Assembly (NCBI GenBank): GCA_947631865.1
Contig: CANRNF010000031.1
Coordinates: forward strand, 1 to 33,244
Source: an uncultured Oscillospiraceae bacterium
Lineage (GTDB): Bacteria; Bacillota; Clostridia; Oscillospirales; Oscillospiraceae
DNA length: 33,244 bases
Reading direction: 5' to 3'
Shown: positions 7,817 to 14,596 of the stretch, piece by piece
How the letters are laid out: every line of letters starts with the position of its first letter
Numbering within the stretch: the first letter of the stretch is position 1
The notes under the pieces: model-generated
What the model was told of the DNA's origin: nothing
Database searches by the model: none
What the model saw: the letters and a program-made list of their open reading frames with translations, nothing else
Made by a program: the position numbers and the translations under genes

Positions 7817-8193
7817 CGTTTCAGCATTTTGGAAAGCGGCGTCAAATCTTCAACGTCATTGTGATTCTCCGTAGCCGCAAACCTCTTCATAAGCTCCACG
7901 CCAGCCTTAATCTTATCCGAGATCGCCACATCAAGGCCAAACTGGTCTTTCACTTCTCCACGCAAAACAGATGTATAAAACTGCATTACCTCGTCAGCGT
8001 CTGCTATGCGCTTTTTATCCGCCTCTGCTAGTCTTTCGGCGATATAAGCAGAAATTTTAGGTTTCTTTAGGTTTTCGGCTCCAATAAAAGGCGCTGTCTT
8101 TTCTGAATATCCCGCTTTTCTTGCGGCCTCGCTTGCATTTCCTGTCTGGATGTAATAATCACAAAAGGCTTTCTGTTTTGGTGTTAGCTTCAC
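7813..8193 (-). CDS. terS: Terminase small subunit
   Basis: 126 residues, GTG start at 8193 overlapping the preceding TGA (GTGA). Residues 1-60 are the Terminase_2 helix-turn-helix with LTPKQKAFCDYYIQTGNASEAARKAGYS, a highly typical pattern, followed by a helical oligomerisation region. It recognises the packaging site and presents DNA to TerL, whose gene overlaps its 3' end by four bases. Confidence 0.94.
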   Translation of the reverse strand: MKLTPKQKAFCDYYIQTGNASEAARKAGYSEKTAPFIGAENLKKPKISAYIAERLAEADKKRIADADEVMQFYTSVLRGEVKDQFGLDVAISDKIKAGVELMKRFAATENHNDVEDLTPLSKMLKR

Positions 8194-8732
8194 GTAGTAT
8201 CACGTCCAGCCCACTGTTCAGCCATAGCCTTTGCGATTCCAGGGAACGTCTTTGCCCTGTTTTTAGCTCGGTCAGTTGTGAACATTCCCCTGTGCTTTTC
8301 ATCGTGTTTATGAGAATATGACCCGCTCGGACACCATGTGGCCGTAGGCTCTACAATATTTGTCGGTTCCAACGGTTCAAGCCCTTTCAGCCATAAACAA
8401 GTGCGTTTTGTGAATGGGTGCCCGTATTCATACGGCTGTATCGTCTGTGTGTACGGCGGCAACTCATACACCTTGCTAGGGATTGGATTCTCTACGGCAA
8501 TCCTCGGACAATCAGCGTTCAAAAACCGCATGAAAAACTCTTTAGCCTCAAGGCCCTTTGCATATCTCTCTTGATTCAGCTTGTGGCCTTTCCAAAGATG
8601 TGTCGCCTTGTATATGCCACTCTGGATGCCCCCCGAACATGGAATTATGTCACAGCTATATGCTTCATGGCCCAGCCGCCGCAATTCTTTTGTCACCGCC
8701 TGGCTTTCTTCACAGGCCACTAATATCCTCAT
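8190..8732 (-). pseudogene. Cytosine-methyltransferase-like gene with internal deletion
   Basis: An open frame of 180 codons. Its start MRILVACEESQAVTKELRRLGHEAYSCD and its second half resemble phage class I methyltransferases. The second half contains EAKEFFMRFLNADCPRIAVENP and GHPFTKRTCLWLKGL. In intact relatives, Cys-Ser-Gly-Gly is followed by HPEWHIQGD and later a catalytic PPCTYL loop. Here HPEWHIQGD is encoded in the neighbouring frame right after the six-G run (8629-8634). The segment carrying the PPC loop is absent before THLWKGH. Loss of one G plus a compensating deletion would keep the frame open but remove the active site. Catalytic activity is therefore doubtful. The start overlaps the upstream small gene and the stop overlaps TerS. 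Confidence 0.65.
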
Positions 8733-8964
8733 TTGCCCTCCCGTACAACTCCGCCAGCACCTTTACCGCCTCCGCAGGCTGGTATGTTTCAAGCAGAGTT
8801 TTCGTCTTTAGCTTTCCATCTACCATAACAAGCGTTGATAGCACATACTTTGTGTTCATCCGCTGGTGTTTCTCCGACCATACCTGTCTTTGGTCTATCT
8901 TTATGCGTATTCCTTTTTGCACCAGGGCGGATTGAAGTTTATACATTGTACGCCGTATGTTCAT
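8710..8964 (-). CDS. Small phage protein, unknown function
   Basis: 84 residues, ATG at 8964 with GGGGGCGGAT upstream. It is basic and helical at the N-terminus (MNIRRTMYKLQSALVQKGI), followed by a beta strand pair and the TYQPAEAVKVLAELY helix. It follows the structured RNA region by 18 bases and overlaps the methyltransferase-like gene. Similar short proteins accompany packaging genes in Clostridia phages. No function can be assigned. Confidence 0.6.
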   Translation of the reverse strand: MNIRRTMYKLQSALVQKGIRIKIDQRQVWSEKHQRMNTKYVLSTLVMVDGKLKTKTLLETYQPAEAVKVLAELYGRANEDISGL

Positions 8965-8981
8965 ATCCGCCCCCGATTATC

Positions 8982-9372
8982 AAAAATGTGTGCGGGCGTG
9001 GATTTGCACCACGCATGCCATAACCACGAGACGGGCGTAAACGTCCGTGATGGCTTACTCTGTAAGCGTCTACTGTTGGCAGTATCCGGCGCCTATCCCA
9101 TGTTTGGAAATCGGACTTATGGAAAGCCTATTGACTGCCTTTACCATCCGAAGATGTCTATTCCGCCACCGCACACAATGAGGTATATTGCGGCCCCGCC
9201 CCGCTTTAGCGCTTAGGGGAAGTCCCCTTCGCTTGCTGTGTCCTCCCGGAACGCCGGGTGACTATATACCGTATTGTCCGGCTCAACGGAATTGCACCGT
9301 AGCGCCATTATAGCTGGTACCTACAAAGGCGAGACACTTACCGGCGTGTTGTCTTATATGATTTATGCGACG
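8982..9372 (-). ncRNA. Large structured RNA region behind phage tRNA-Thr (GOLLD/ROOL-like candidate)
   Basis: A 390-base stretch with no plausible gene folds densely in the minus-strand sense. Domain A (9177-8987) is closed by a perfect 9-bp stem TGTGTGCGG/CCGCACACA (9177-9169 with 8995-8987) followed by TTTTT. Inside it are CATC-TTCG-GATG (9156-9145), GGCAGT/ACTGCC (9139-9134 with 9083-9078, in opposite order on the plus strand), GCTTAC-AGA-GTAAGC, and a GCGTGG hairpin with a T-loop-like TGCAAAT (9014-8996). Domain B (9270-9182) is closed by GGTATAT/ATATACC. A second T-loop-like hairpin, ACGG-TGCAATT-CCGT, lies at 9300-9286. Giant ornate RNAs of prophages such as GOLLD and ROOL are often next to or around tRNAs. 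Membership of either is not proven here. Confidence 0.6.
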
Positions 9373-9449
9373 TGGAGCTGCCGGTGGGATTTGAACCCAC
9401 GACCTGCCGATTACAAGACGGCTGCTCTACCATGCTGAGCTATGACAGC
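9373..9449 (-). tRNA. tRNA-Thr (anticodon UGU), phage-encoded
   Basis: A complete 77-nt cloverleaf with encoded CCA: acceptor GCTGTCA/CGGCAGC (one A-C mismatch, one G-U), D arm GCTC/GAGC, anticodon loop CTTGTAA and T arm GTGGG-TTCAAAT-CCCAC. The anticodon stem has a U-U mismatch at its loop-side pair. It reads ACA (and ACG) threonine codons, which are common in the phage genes and would be rarer in the GC-rich host. It is followed without a terminator by the structured RNA region. Confidence 0.9.
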
Positions 9450-9529
9450 ATAATGTCTGTCTCTTCCAGACTGCCAAGGCCGGTTTTCATAGCCTCACAC
9501 TCCGCAGAATGTAGCCTCTATTCACCTAT

Positions 9530-9558
9530 ATTTTATAATATTTCCATGCATTAGTAAA
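9530..9558 (-). promoter_or_regulatory. Candidate promoter for tRNA/structured RNA
   Basis: Minus-strand TTTACT (9558-9553), a 17-base spacer and TAAAAT (9535-9530), about 80 bases upstream of the tRNA-Thr. Between it and the tRNA lie two more small hairpins (ACATTC/GAGTGT and GTCTG/CAGAC). The transcript could therefore begin with structure and contain the tRNA. Confidence 0.45.
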
Positions 9559-9580
9559 TCCTATATATTTAGACATATCC

Positions 9581-9835
9581 CTAAGATATGTACGGCTTAA
9601 AGCCGTGGTCAACAAGCCAGTCATAGGATTTTTGCTTTTGTTCAAACGTCGCTGAGTTGATAGACATTATGCACTTGTGAATCATGGCCCAAAATACTGT
9701 TTCATCTTTCGGCAAGGGAACGTCATATTTCTTGGCATACGCTTCTATCTTTTTCCTATCCAAGGATAGCAATGCGGCATCACGCTCTCGCACAAACTGT
9801 TCCATTTTGATGGATTTTGCATTTACTCTCGCCAT
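9581..9835 (-). CDS. Small phage protein, unknown function
   Basis: 84 residues from ATG 9835 with GAGGTGATAGAG upstream. The upstream start at 9844 lacks a comparable site. The protein is helical and basic (ARVNAKSIKMEQFVRERDAALLSLD), then has VPLPKDETVFWAMIHKCIMSI and ends with the KSYDWLVDHGFKP pattern. Proteins of this shape occur in Clostridia phages near the early-late border. No domain function is known to me. Confidence 0.65.
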   Translation of the reverse strand: MARVNAKSIKMEQFVRERDAALLSLDRKKIEAYAKKYDVPLPKDETVFWAMIHKCIMSINSATFEQKQKSYDWLVDHGFKPYIS

Positions 9836-9840
9836 CTCTA

Positions 9841-9999
9841 TCACCTCACGCTCTTTTCATACGTTTCCAGTGTAATAAACTTAAACCCGCAATTAACACA
9901 TTTCCTATTCCTCCGTATCTGGCCGGACTGTGTTTCCCGTGTCCCATATACTCTTGAATCACCGCCGCATTTTGGACATTTACGCGCTGCTGTTATCAT
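9841..9999 (-). CDS. NrdR-like zinc ribbon mini-protein
   Basis: 52 residues from ATG 9999 to TGA 9841. It has CPKCGGDSRVY followed by IRRNRKCVNCGFKFITLETYE. That reproduces the N-terminal zinc ribbon of the transcription repressor NrdR (CPxC...RRRRxCxxCxxRFTTYE). The ATP-cone domain is absent. It overlaps the methyltransferase gene by 20 bases and ends six bases before the next start. A DNA-binding regulator is possible, and binding to NrdR boxes is inference only. Confidence 0.7.
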   Translation of the reverse strand: MITAARKCPKCGGDSRVYGTRETQSGQIRRNRKCVNCGFKFITLETYEKSVR

Positions 10000-10735
10000 C
10001 GTAAATTCCTTTCCCTGACAATTTCATATAGCAACCCCAAAACGTCCTAGACTGTTTCCCGCTGTGATGGCCAAACAAAGGCTTTTGGCCGATCGCTTTC
10101 CAAACCTTGTCAGCTGGAATATCGTACTCGCTCCATTTGAAAATCAAAACACCGTCAGGCTTTAGGACGCGCATACACTCTTTGAAACCGTCATGTAGCA
10201 TCTGCGGCCAGCTGTCATCTAGCTTTCCGTACTTCTTTACCAACCACGCCGTCTCTTTTGCACCTGTCAAGTGAGGCGGGTCCCATACAACCAGCGGGAA
10301 AGAATTGTCTGGAAACGGCAAATCAGTAAAATCACAAAGCACGTCAGGGTTAATATCAAGTGTGCAATTACCGGCGTTCTTCCAGAGATTGTGATATTCC
10401 TCCCTCCGCTTGTCGCAGTAGATAGCATTTGGATGGTGCTTGTCGAACCAGATGGAACGTGCGCCACAGGTCACGTCCAATATTTTCTTGTCGCTGAAAT
10501 CAATGCTTGTCATTCGTATCGCCTCCTGTAAAAACGGGCACTCCCTCCCGCCAAAGTCATTGTCTGTCAGTATCTCGCAGCGCCTGCCGGAATTTCTGTT
10601 GCAGCTCGTTCTTTGGCAGGAAGGCCAGTCTGACTGGTCTTGTCGCTTTGGCTTGAAATAACGGCAGTTCTTCACGAGGTATCTGTGCGACCTGGCACAA
10701 GGAGTATTTACGCAATCATGGCAATCTCCGTTCAT
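9980..10735 (-). CDS. SAM-dependent methyltransferase with Cys-rich N-terminus
   Basis: 251 residues from ATG 10735, which has GAGGAGG six bases upstream. Residues 1-65 hold about ten cysteines (CHDCVNTPC, CRYFK, CQRTSC, CEIL, ECPF), a probable zinc-binding module. The class I methyltransferase domain follows. Motif I is KKILDVTCGARSIWFDK, an acidic NAIYCDKR strand end comes next, and motif IV is VVWDPPH. A CMRVLKPDGVLIFKW region follows, then the C-terminal SRTFWGCYMKL. The DPPH motif suggests an amino-group target, possibly DNA adenine. In the host or phage it may protect phage DNA from restriction, a role in keeping with the Lar-like proteins nearby. Confidence 0.78.
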   Translation of the reverse strand: MNGDCHDCVNTPCARSHRYLVKNCRYFKPKRQDQSDWPSCQRTSCNRNSGRRCEILTDNDFGGRECPFLQEAIRMTSIDFSDKKILDVTCGARSIWFDKHHPNAIYCDKRREEYHNLWKNAGNCTLDINPDVLCDFTDLPFPDNSFPLVVWDPPHLTGAKETAWLVKKYGKLDDSWPQMLHDGFKECMRVLKPDGVLIFKWSEYDIPADKVWKAIGQKPLFGHHSGKQSRTFWGCYMKLSGKGIYDDNSSA

Positions 10736-11252
10736 CGTCAACCTCCTCAACCGGTCCATGCGTTTTCTCGTACTCAACCATGCAATCCATAAGTTGCCAC
10801 CCACGGCGCTTATATGCCGCTATCATTTCCCGCATCGTAGCATCATCCCACCCGAAGTTGATGGAATATTTCTTCTCCTCAGCAAGCAAGCCAGCATTTT
10901 CTTTAGCAAGCTCTGCTTGCTTTCTTAAACATTCGTTCTCTATCTCATTCTCATTCTCTATCTCGTTCTCTTTCTCCCTTTCAGTTTGCTTTGTGTTTGC
11001 TTTCGCTTTGCTTCCACCTTGCTTACCGCTTTTTGCTTTTCGCTTGCTTGCATCAAGGTTCGGTTTGATAAGCTCAAAAGCAATAGCGGCGGCATCTGGG
11101 AGAGAGTTCATATCCGGTTCAATGCCATACAGAGCGTAGTTGCAGATGGCGTCATAAGCGTCTGCCCTGTCGGTCTTTTTCTTGATGTACCGAAGGGCCT
11201 TTGCGAAGCTCTCAAAGAATGTAAAGCCTTTTCTCGCTTCTTCATCCTCCAA
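10716..11252 (-). CDS. DUF6291 family phage protein (replication region)
   Basis: 178 residues from TTG 11252, eight bases after AAGGGGG. Residues 8-70 (KGFTFFESFAKALRYI, AICNYALYG, AFELIKPNLD) are the DUF6291 signature. A low-complexity linker of Glu/Asn repeats and a C-terminal helical part ending in WQLMDCMVEYEK follow. Such proteins occupy the position of replisome organisers in Firmicutes phages. An ATG at 11245 in the next frame encodes MKKREK, which resembles normal family starts, so a single-base loss near 11230 is possible. Confidence 0.72.
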   Translation of the reverse strand: MEDEEARKGFTFFESFAKALRYIKKKTDRADAYDAICNYALYGIEPDMNSLPDAAAIAFELIKPNLDASKRKAKSGKQGGSKAKANTKQTEREKENEIENENEIENECLRKQAELAKENAGLLAEEKKYSINFGWDDATMREMIAAYKRRGWQLMDCMVEYEKTHGPVEEVDDERRLP

Positions 11253-11265
11253 CTGTCACGCCCCC

Positions 11266-11688
11266 TTATGAGCCAAAGATAGAATCAATATCCGTATCAT
11301 CGTCAAGGTCATCGAAGTCGCTGTAGTTCGTATCAGGAGGGATGGCATCAAGAGGATTGCCATGCTCTTTCTTGTTGGAACAGAAATAGGAATTCTCTAC
11401 GATGGCTTCTGCGGATGTTACCTTGACGCCATCACGATTAGCCCATTCGCGCATTTGCAACCGACCAGAAATAACAATCATGTCACCCTTGAAAAAATAC
11501 TTAGAGATAAATTCGCCAGCTGTTTTCCATGCCACGCAATCAATAAAGTCTACTCCGCGCTTTCCTTCTTGGTCTTTTTTGTCACGTTCAACAGCTATTC
11601 TAAATGACGCTACAGGCGTATTAGAGCGCGTATAACGCAGCTCCGGGTCTTTGGTCAATCTGCCTTGCAGGGTTATATGGTTCAGCAT
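11266..11688 (-). CDS. ssb: Single-stranded DNA-binding protein
   Basis: 140 residues, ATG at 11688 behind AGGAGG. It has the OB-fold SSB pattern: MLNHITLQGRLTKDPELRYT at the start, VASFRIAVER, DFIDCVAWKTAGEFISKYF, and IVISGRLQMREW. The C-terminus is an acidic tail (DDLDDDTDIDSIFGS), a variant of the usual DDDIPF tip that recruits replication and repair proteins. It coats single-stranded DNA during phage replication and recombination. Neighbours are a Lar-like zinc finger and DUF6291. Confidence 0.95.
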   Translation of the reverse strand: MLNHITLQGRLTKDPELRYTRSNTPVASFRIAVERDKKDQEGKRGVDFIDCVAWKTAGEFISKYFFKGDMIVISGRLQMREWANRDGVKVTSAEAIVENSYFCSNKKEHGNPLDAIPPDTNYSDFDDLDDDTDIDSIFGS

Positions 11689-11867
11689 TGTTTATCCTCC
11701 TGTGCTCTCTTGTTCCAAAATTCTAAAATTTCATGGCCTTTTCTGGTATAAGGGAAAACAAACCGCGTTTTACATGACTTGCACTCTACGACCTGCACAA
11801 CGCCATATCCTGTTTCCCACGGTTCAACGGATTCACCGCAAAACGGGCAAGGTTTCAGTTCCTTCAT
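11682..11867 (-). CDS. Lar-like zinc-finger protein
   Basis: 61 residues from ATG 11867, preceded by GGAGGGGGAG. The ATG-less extension upstream is not needed. MKELKPCPFCGESVEP, then VVECKSCKTRFVFP and the closing EILEFWNKRAQ form the Lar-family layout of two CxxC pairs and a terminal AxxxWNxR-like helix. Lar of the Rac prophage relieves type I restriction. Most relatives in Firmicutes phages are annotated by similarity only. It overlaps both HNH and ssb. Confidence 0.75.
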   Translation of the reverse strand: MKELKPCPFCGESVEPWETGYGVVQVVECKSCKTRFVFPYTRKGHEILEFWNKRAQEDKQC

Positions 11868-12184
11868 ACTCTCCCCCTCCACGGCGATTGATAAGTCAGC
11901 TTTGTTTCGTCCCAATCAGGGTATTTGCTCCGTAAGTAGTTCTCAAAGAATATTCTCATGGCCTCCCGCTTCTCTATCGGCCCACGGTCAAACAGTTCAT
12001 GGTGTGGGCGGCATAAGGTGAGGATATTTTCTTCTATCCCTAATCCACCTTTTGAGCGCGGTATGAAATGCGCCTCTGGCATTGCTCCATATTTCCCACA
12101 CCAGACACAGCACCCGCCGTCACGGGCATATACTTTTTGCTTTACCGATGACGGGATAGACGTTGCCTTTGTACGGTTAGTCAT
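11864..12184 (-). CDS. HNH endonuclease
   Basis: 106 residues from ATG 12184, which overlaps the TAA of the upstream gene (ATGACTAA). An in-frame ATG at 12205 is an alternative. It has the HNH fold: VYARDGGCCVWCGK with the zinc CxxC, AHFIPRSKGGLGIEENILTLCRPHHELFD with His and Asn at the catalytic places, and a second zinc pair at C/H. Here it lies in the recombination block rather than next to the terminase, where packaging HNH proteins usually are. Its role could be recombination or be that of a free-standing nuclease. Confidence 0.85.
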   Translation of the reverse strand: MTNRTKATSIPSSVKQKVYARDGGCCVWCGKYGAMPEAHFIPRSKGGLGIEENILTLCRPHHELFDRGPIEKREAMRIFFENYLRSKYPDWDETKLTYQSPWRGRV

Positions 12185-12533
12185 CGACTTTGAACGCATG
12201 TTCATAGGTAAATCCCGTAACGGATAGAATTTTATCTATATTTGACTTTGTGGGAGATACTTCGCCATGCAGAATCTTGTCCATTGTGCATTTATTTACT
12301 TTGCACATTTTAGAAAAAACACTTATTGGCATATCACGCCTTATAAGCCATTCTTTAAGGGCCGGATACACGGTTTTATCAATAGCTAATTCAGATTTAA
12401 TTCTTCCTCTCAATCCTTGCGGCATCCACTTCCTTACATACTCCCTTGAGTATCCGTATTTGTCGCCGATTTCCTGAAGAGACGAACCGTTAAGCCGCAT
12501 GGACACCATGTCCAAAACCTGTTCGTTGGTCAT
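12177..12533 (-). CDS. Two-domain helix-turn-helix protein
   Basis: 118 residues from ATG 12533. Residues 1-40 contain a Trp-repressor/resolvase-like HTH (SLQEIGDKYGYSREYVRKWM). The C-terminal half has a second, Xre-like HTH (PISVFSKMCKVNKCTMDKILHGEVSPTKSNIDKILSVTG). No dimerisation or protease domain is present. A DNA-binding regulator of the replication block is a reasonable reading. The gene starts inside the end of the NinB-like gene and ends inside the HNH start. Confidence 0.7.
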   Translation of the reverse strand: MTNEQVLDMVSMRLNGSSLQEIGDKYGYSREYVRKWMPQGLRGRIKSELAIDKTVYPALKEWLIRRDMPISVFSKMCKVNKCTMDKILHGEVSPTKSNIDKILSVTGFTYEHAFKVDD

Positions 12534-13042
12534 TTCCCTTTCCCCCAATCTTCAAGTAGCAGGGACTTCTCCCTCTCGCTCATAGTCTCTAATCCTATGG
12601 ATTTTGCATCTTGGATAAGGCGGTCTATAAGGTCACTCATTTCCTGTGCGGTGAATGTGGAGCTGCCGTAGTAGGCCCGGAAAAATACCGTTGTGCTATC
12701 CTGCGACATGACCTTGATAAACCAGCCGTCACCGTTTGCCTCCCACGCTCGTTTGAAACGGTCCAGCGCATCGATCTGCATACCAAGCGGCTGAAATACG
12801 TTTCCTTCTTCCAGCGCCCGCCGGTATACGTTCAACGCTGGTTCACCGATGGCCGCGCCTATATCCCGGCACAAGGCCCACATCTTCGCGTTGGCGTCAA
12901 GACTGCGCTTTTTCTTGGCCTTTGTCAGCGTGTATTCACCGGGCTTGAAATGTATCAGGAACCGCCGGGCGTCTACCATGCCGTCACGGTGGAGGGACAG
13001 GACAAGCCTGTTGCCCTCCATCTTGCAATCCTCTATTCTCAT
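12530..13042 (-). CDS. NinB-like recombination protein (putative)
   Basis: 170 residues, ATG at 13042 overlapping the previous stop (ATGA). It shows KKRSLDANAKMWALCRDIGAAIG, then YRRALEEGNVF, AWEANGDGWFIKVM, FFRAYYGSSTFTAQEMSDLIDRLIQDAKSIGLETM. This order of motifs matches NinB/Orf-like phage recombination mediators in Firmicutes phages. NinB binds single-stranded DNA and helps load annealing proteins. It sits next to a probable annealing protein, Gp157 and SSB, which supports a recombination role. Assignment is by pattern and context. Confidence 0.62.
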   Translation of the reverse strand: MRIEDCKMEGNRLVLSLHRDGMVDARRFLIHFKPGEYTLTKAKKKRSLDANAKMWALCRDIGAAIGEPALNVYRRALEEGNVFQPLGMQIDALDRFKRAWEANGDGWFIKVMSQDSTTVFFRAYYGSSTFTAQEMSDLIDRLIQDAKSIGLETMSEREKSLLLEDWGKGK

Positions 13043-13734
13043 GCCGTAGCCTCACGCGCCTTTTTATAACAGGACGGACACAGCTTGCGGCGGAATGTCT
13101 TTAGGCTCTGATTGACAACCGCAAACGCCTGCGTTACCTCTCCCGTAATGGGGTCTGTAAAGTCCACGATTTCAAGGCCGCAATCCTCGCATATAAAAGG
13201 GTTCTTCTTTTGGCCGTTACTTTGTGTGGGCGGCGTTGTATTTCTCTGCGGTGTAGCAACAGGCGGTTCGTCGCGCTGTTCTGCGTCATTACCGCTTGTG
13301 TACTTGTCTCTGTCGGCGGCATAGTACACGTCAGCGCCTATGCCTATGGCCTTTGCAGAAACGCTTATAGCGTCTGTCAGAGCCATTTTGAAGCACTCGT
13401 CGGAGGTATACAGGCCGTTCTTTTCCAGCGCCACAAACTTGCTCCCGCCAGTGCCGGGAATAGGCTGGGAAACATTGTCGTTGTACTTGTAGAAAAGGTC
13501 GATGTCCACGAAGGCGCATACCTCGTCTTTTGACCCACGCTCCATGCGCTTGTCTTTAATGACGTACCACCAGCCGATGCCGCACGGCCCGAACATTTCA
13601 GTAAGCCGCTTGATACGCCACATGGGGTTAATGTCGGTCATGCCCTTTAGCCTACCGGCACTTATGGGCTTTTTGGCTTCATCAGGCACGTTGCGCCCCA
13701 TATCGTAAAGTTCCAGCTTTCTCACAATCTCCAT
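13039..13734 (-). CDS. Probable phage single-strand annealing protein
   Basis: 231 residues from ATG 13734, with GAGGTGC upstream. The N-terminal domain has the conserved RLKGMTDINPMWRIKRLTEMFGPCGIGW and GTGGSKFVALEKNGLYTSDECFKMALTDAISVSAKAIGIGADVYY. A Pro/Gln/Thr-rich linker follows, then a four-cysteine zinc ribbon (CEDCGL ... CPSCYKK). The core resembles Rad52-like annealing proteins in the order of its strands and the ALTDA...KAIGIGA helix, as in phage Sak and ERF families. It lies between NinB-like and Gp157, the usual place of an annealing protein. The biochemical call is inference. Confidence 0.55.
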   Translation of the reverse strand: MEIVRKLELYDMGRNVPDEAKKPISAGRLKGMTDINPMWRIKRLTEMFGPCGIGWWYVIKDKRMERGSKDEVCAFVDIDLFYKYNDNVSQPIPGTGGSKFVALEKNGLYTSDECFKMALTDAISVSAKAIGIGADVYYAADRDKYTSGNDAEQRDEPPVATPQRNTTPPTQSNGQKKNPFICEDCGLEIVDFTDPITGEVTQAFAVVNQSLKTFRRKLCPSCYKKAREATA

Positions 13735-13742
13735 TCCGCACC

Positions 13743-14237
13743 TCACTTAATGCTCATGCTCATGTTGGACACAAGCTCTGCGCCGATAACTGTCTGCCCC
13801 TGTTCAATGGCCTTTTTGATGGCCGTCTTGGAGATTTTCGGCTCGTAGGTGATAGCGCCGGGGATAAGCTCGTTTGCGGTGGAGGACAGGAACAGATTTT
13901 CGTCCACCTGCACAGCGTTGGTCTTTCTCCAACTGATCGCCACGCGGGACGTGCTGAATTTCTCCCCCGCCAGCGCGTCAGACAGATACCGTTTCAACCG
14001 CTCGACCTTGTTCTCCGCCGCCTTGCGCCGCTCAGATAACGCCTGTTCCTCTGCCTTGATAGCCTTTGCGTCGGCGGTGAGATTCTTGACGTAACACGCC
14101 AGGTTCTCTATCTTCGCCTCGCGCTCCATCTGCAAAGCGTCCAGCGCCGCCGGGTCAAGCGTCAATTCCCCGGTCTCCGGGTCAACGCTGTTTTCGATAA
14201 GCTCCTGTATCTGTCGGTCTATATCGTAAAGGTTCAT
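13743..14237 (-). CDS. Siphovirus Gp157 family protein
   Basis: 164 residues, ATG at 14237 behind AAAAGGAG. It has the family plan: an N-terminal helix (LYDIDRQIQELIE), LDPAALDALQMEREAKIENLACYVKNL, a long coiled-coil, and the C-terminal strand set ending TAIKKAIEQGQTVIGAELV. Members such as Gp157 of Streptococcus phage Sfi11/Sfi21 (Pfam PF05565) lie with recombination genes and have been linked to phage resistance when supplied in trans. The coiled-coil resembles Mu Gam-type DNA-end binders, but this is only likeness. Confidence 0.85.
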   Translation of the reverse strand: MNLYDIDRQIQELIENSVDPETGELTLDPAALDALQMEREAKIENLACYVKNLTADAKAIKAEEQALSERRKAAENKVERLKRYLSDALAGEKFSTSRVAISWRKTNAVQVDENLFLSSTANELIPGAITYEPKISKTAIKKAIEQGQTVIGAELVSNMSMSIK

Positions 14238-14266
14238 TTGACAAACTCCTTTTGATGTGATAAGTT

Positions 14267-14596
14267 TTAAGTAACGTCTTTTTCGTTGCCGCTGTCCTCT
14301 GTTCCAGAGAGGGCGGCGGCTCTCTCTTTGAGCATGAAAATCTTTACGCCGTACTTGTAGAAGTAGAGAATATCATAGCCGTCAGTGTAATCTTCTTCAT
14401 GCAGGTCCTCGTGAAAGTATGTTGCCAGCTTTTCCATATTTGCATTATGCAGGTGCATTTTTGCGATAGGCTTGTCCATTTCTGAACTATTGGCATCGAC
14501 CTGAACCTCAGCGTTGATGATGTCAGTATCGTCTGGCATATCCTCTACCGCACATATCAGCGCGTTTAGCTGTTCCTCTACCGCATAATTCGTCAT
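14267..14596 (-). CDS. Phage protein, unknown function
   Basis: 109 residues, ATG at 14596 overlapping the stop of the upstream gene (ATGA). The product is acidic, with an IINAEVQVDANSSEMDKPIAKMHLHNANMEKLATYF segment, an aromatic patch (GYDILYFYKYGVKIF) and a charged tail. It has no membrane helix, cysteine pair or known motif. It is in the early operon between Gp157 and a ribbon-helix-helix-like gene. I do not recognise the family. Confidence 0.6.
   Translation of the reverse strand: MTNYAVEEQLNALICAVEDMPDDTDIINAEVQVDANSSEMDKPIAKMHLHNANMEKLATYFHEDLHEEDYTDGYDILYFYKYGVKIFMLKERAAALSGTEDSGNEKDVT

Noticed and set aside
8982-9177. A tRNA or tmRNA with an intron
   Set aside because: The outer stem and a T-loop-like hairpin resemble a tRNA, but no anticodon arm or CCA is present, the closing stem is 9 bp, and no tmRNA tag frame is seen.
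10930-10985. Simple-sequence repeat (CTCATT/CTCTAT) as a separate regulatory feature
   Set aside because: It is the codons of the Glu/Asn linker of the DUF6291 protein, so coding explains it.
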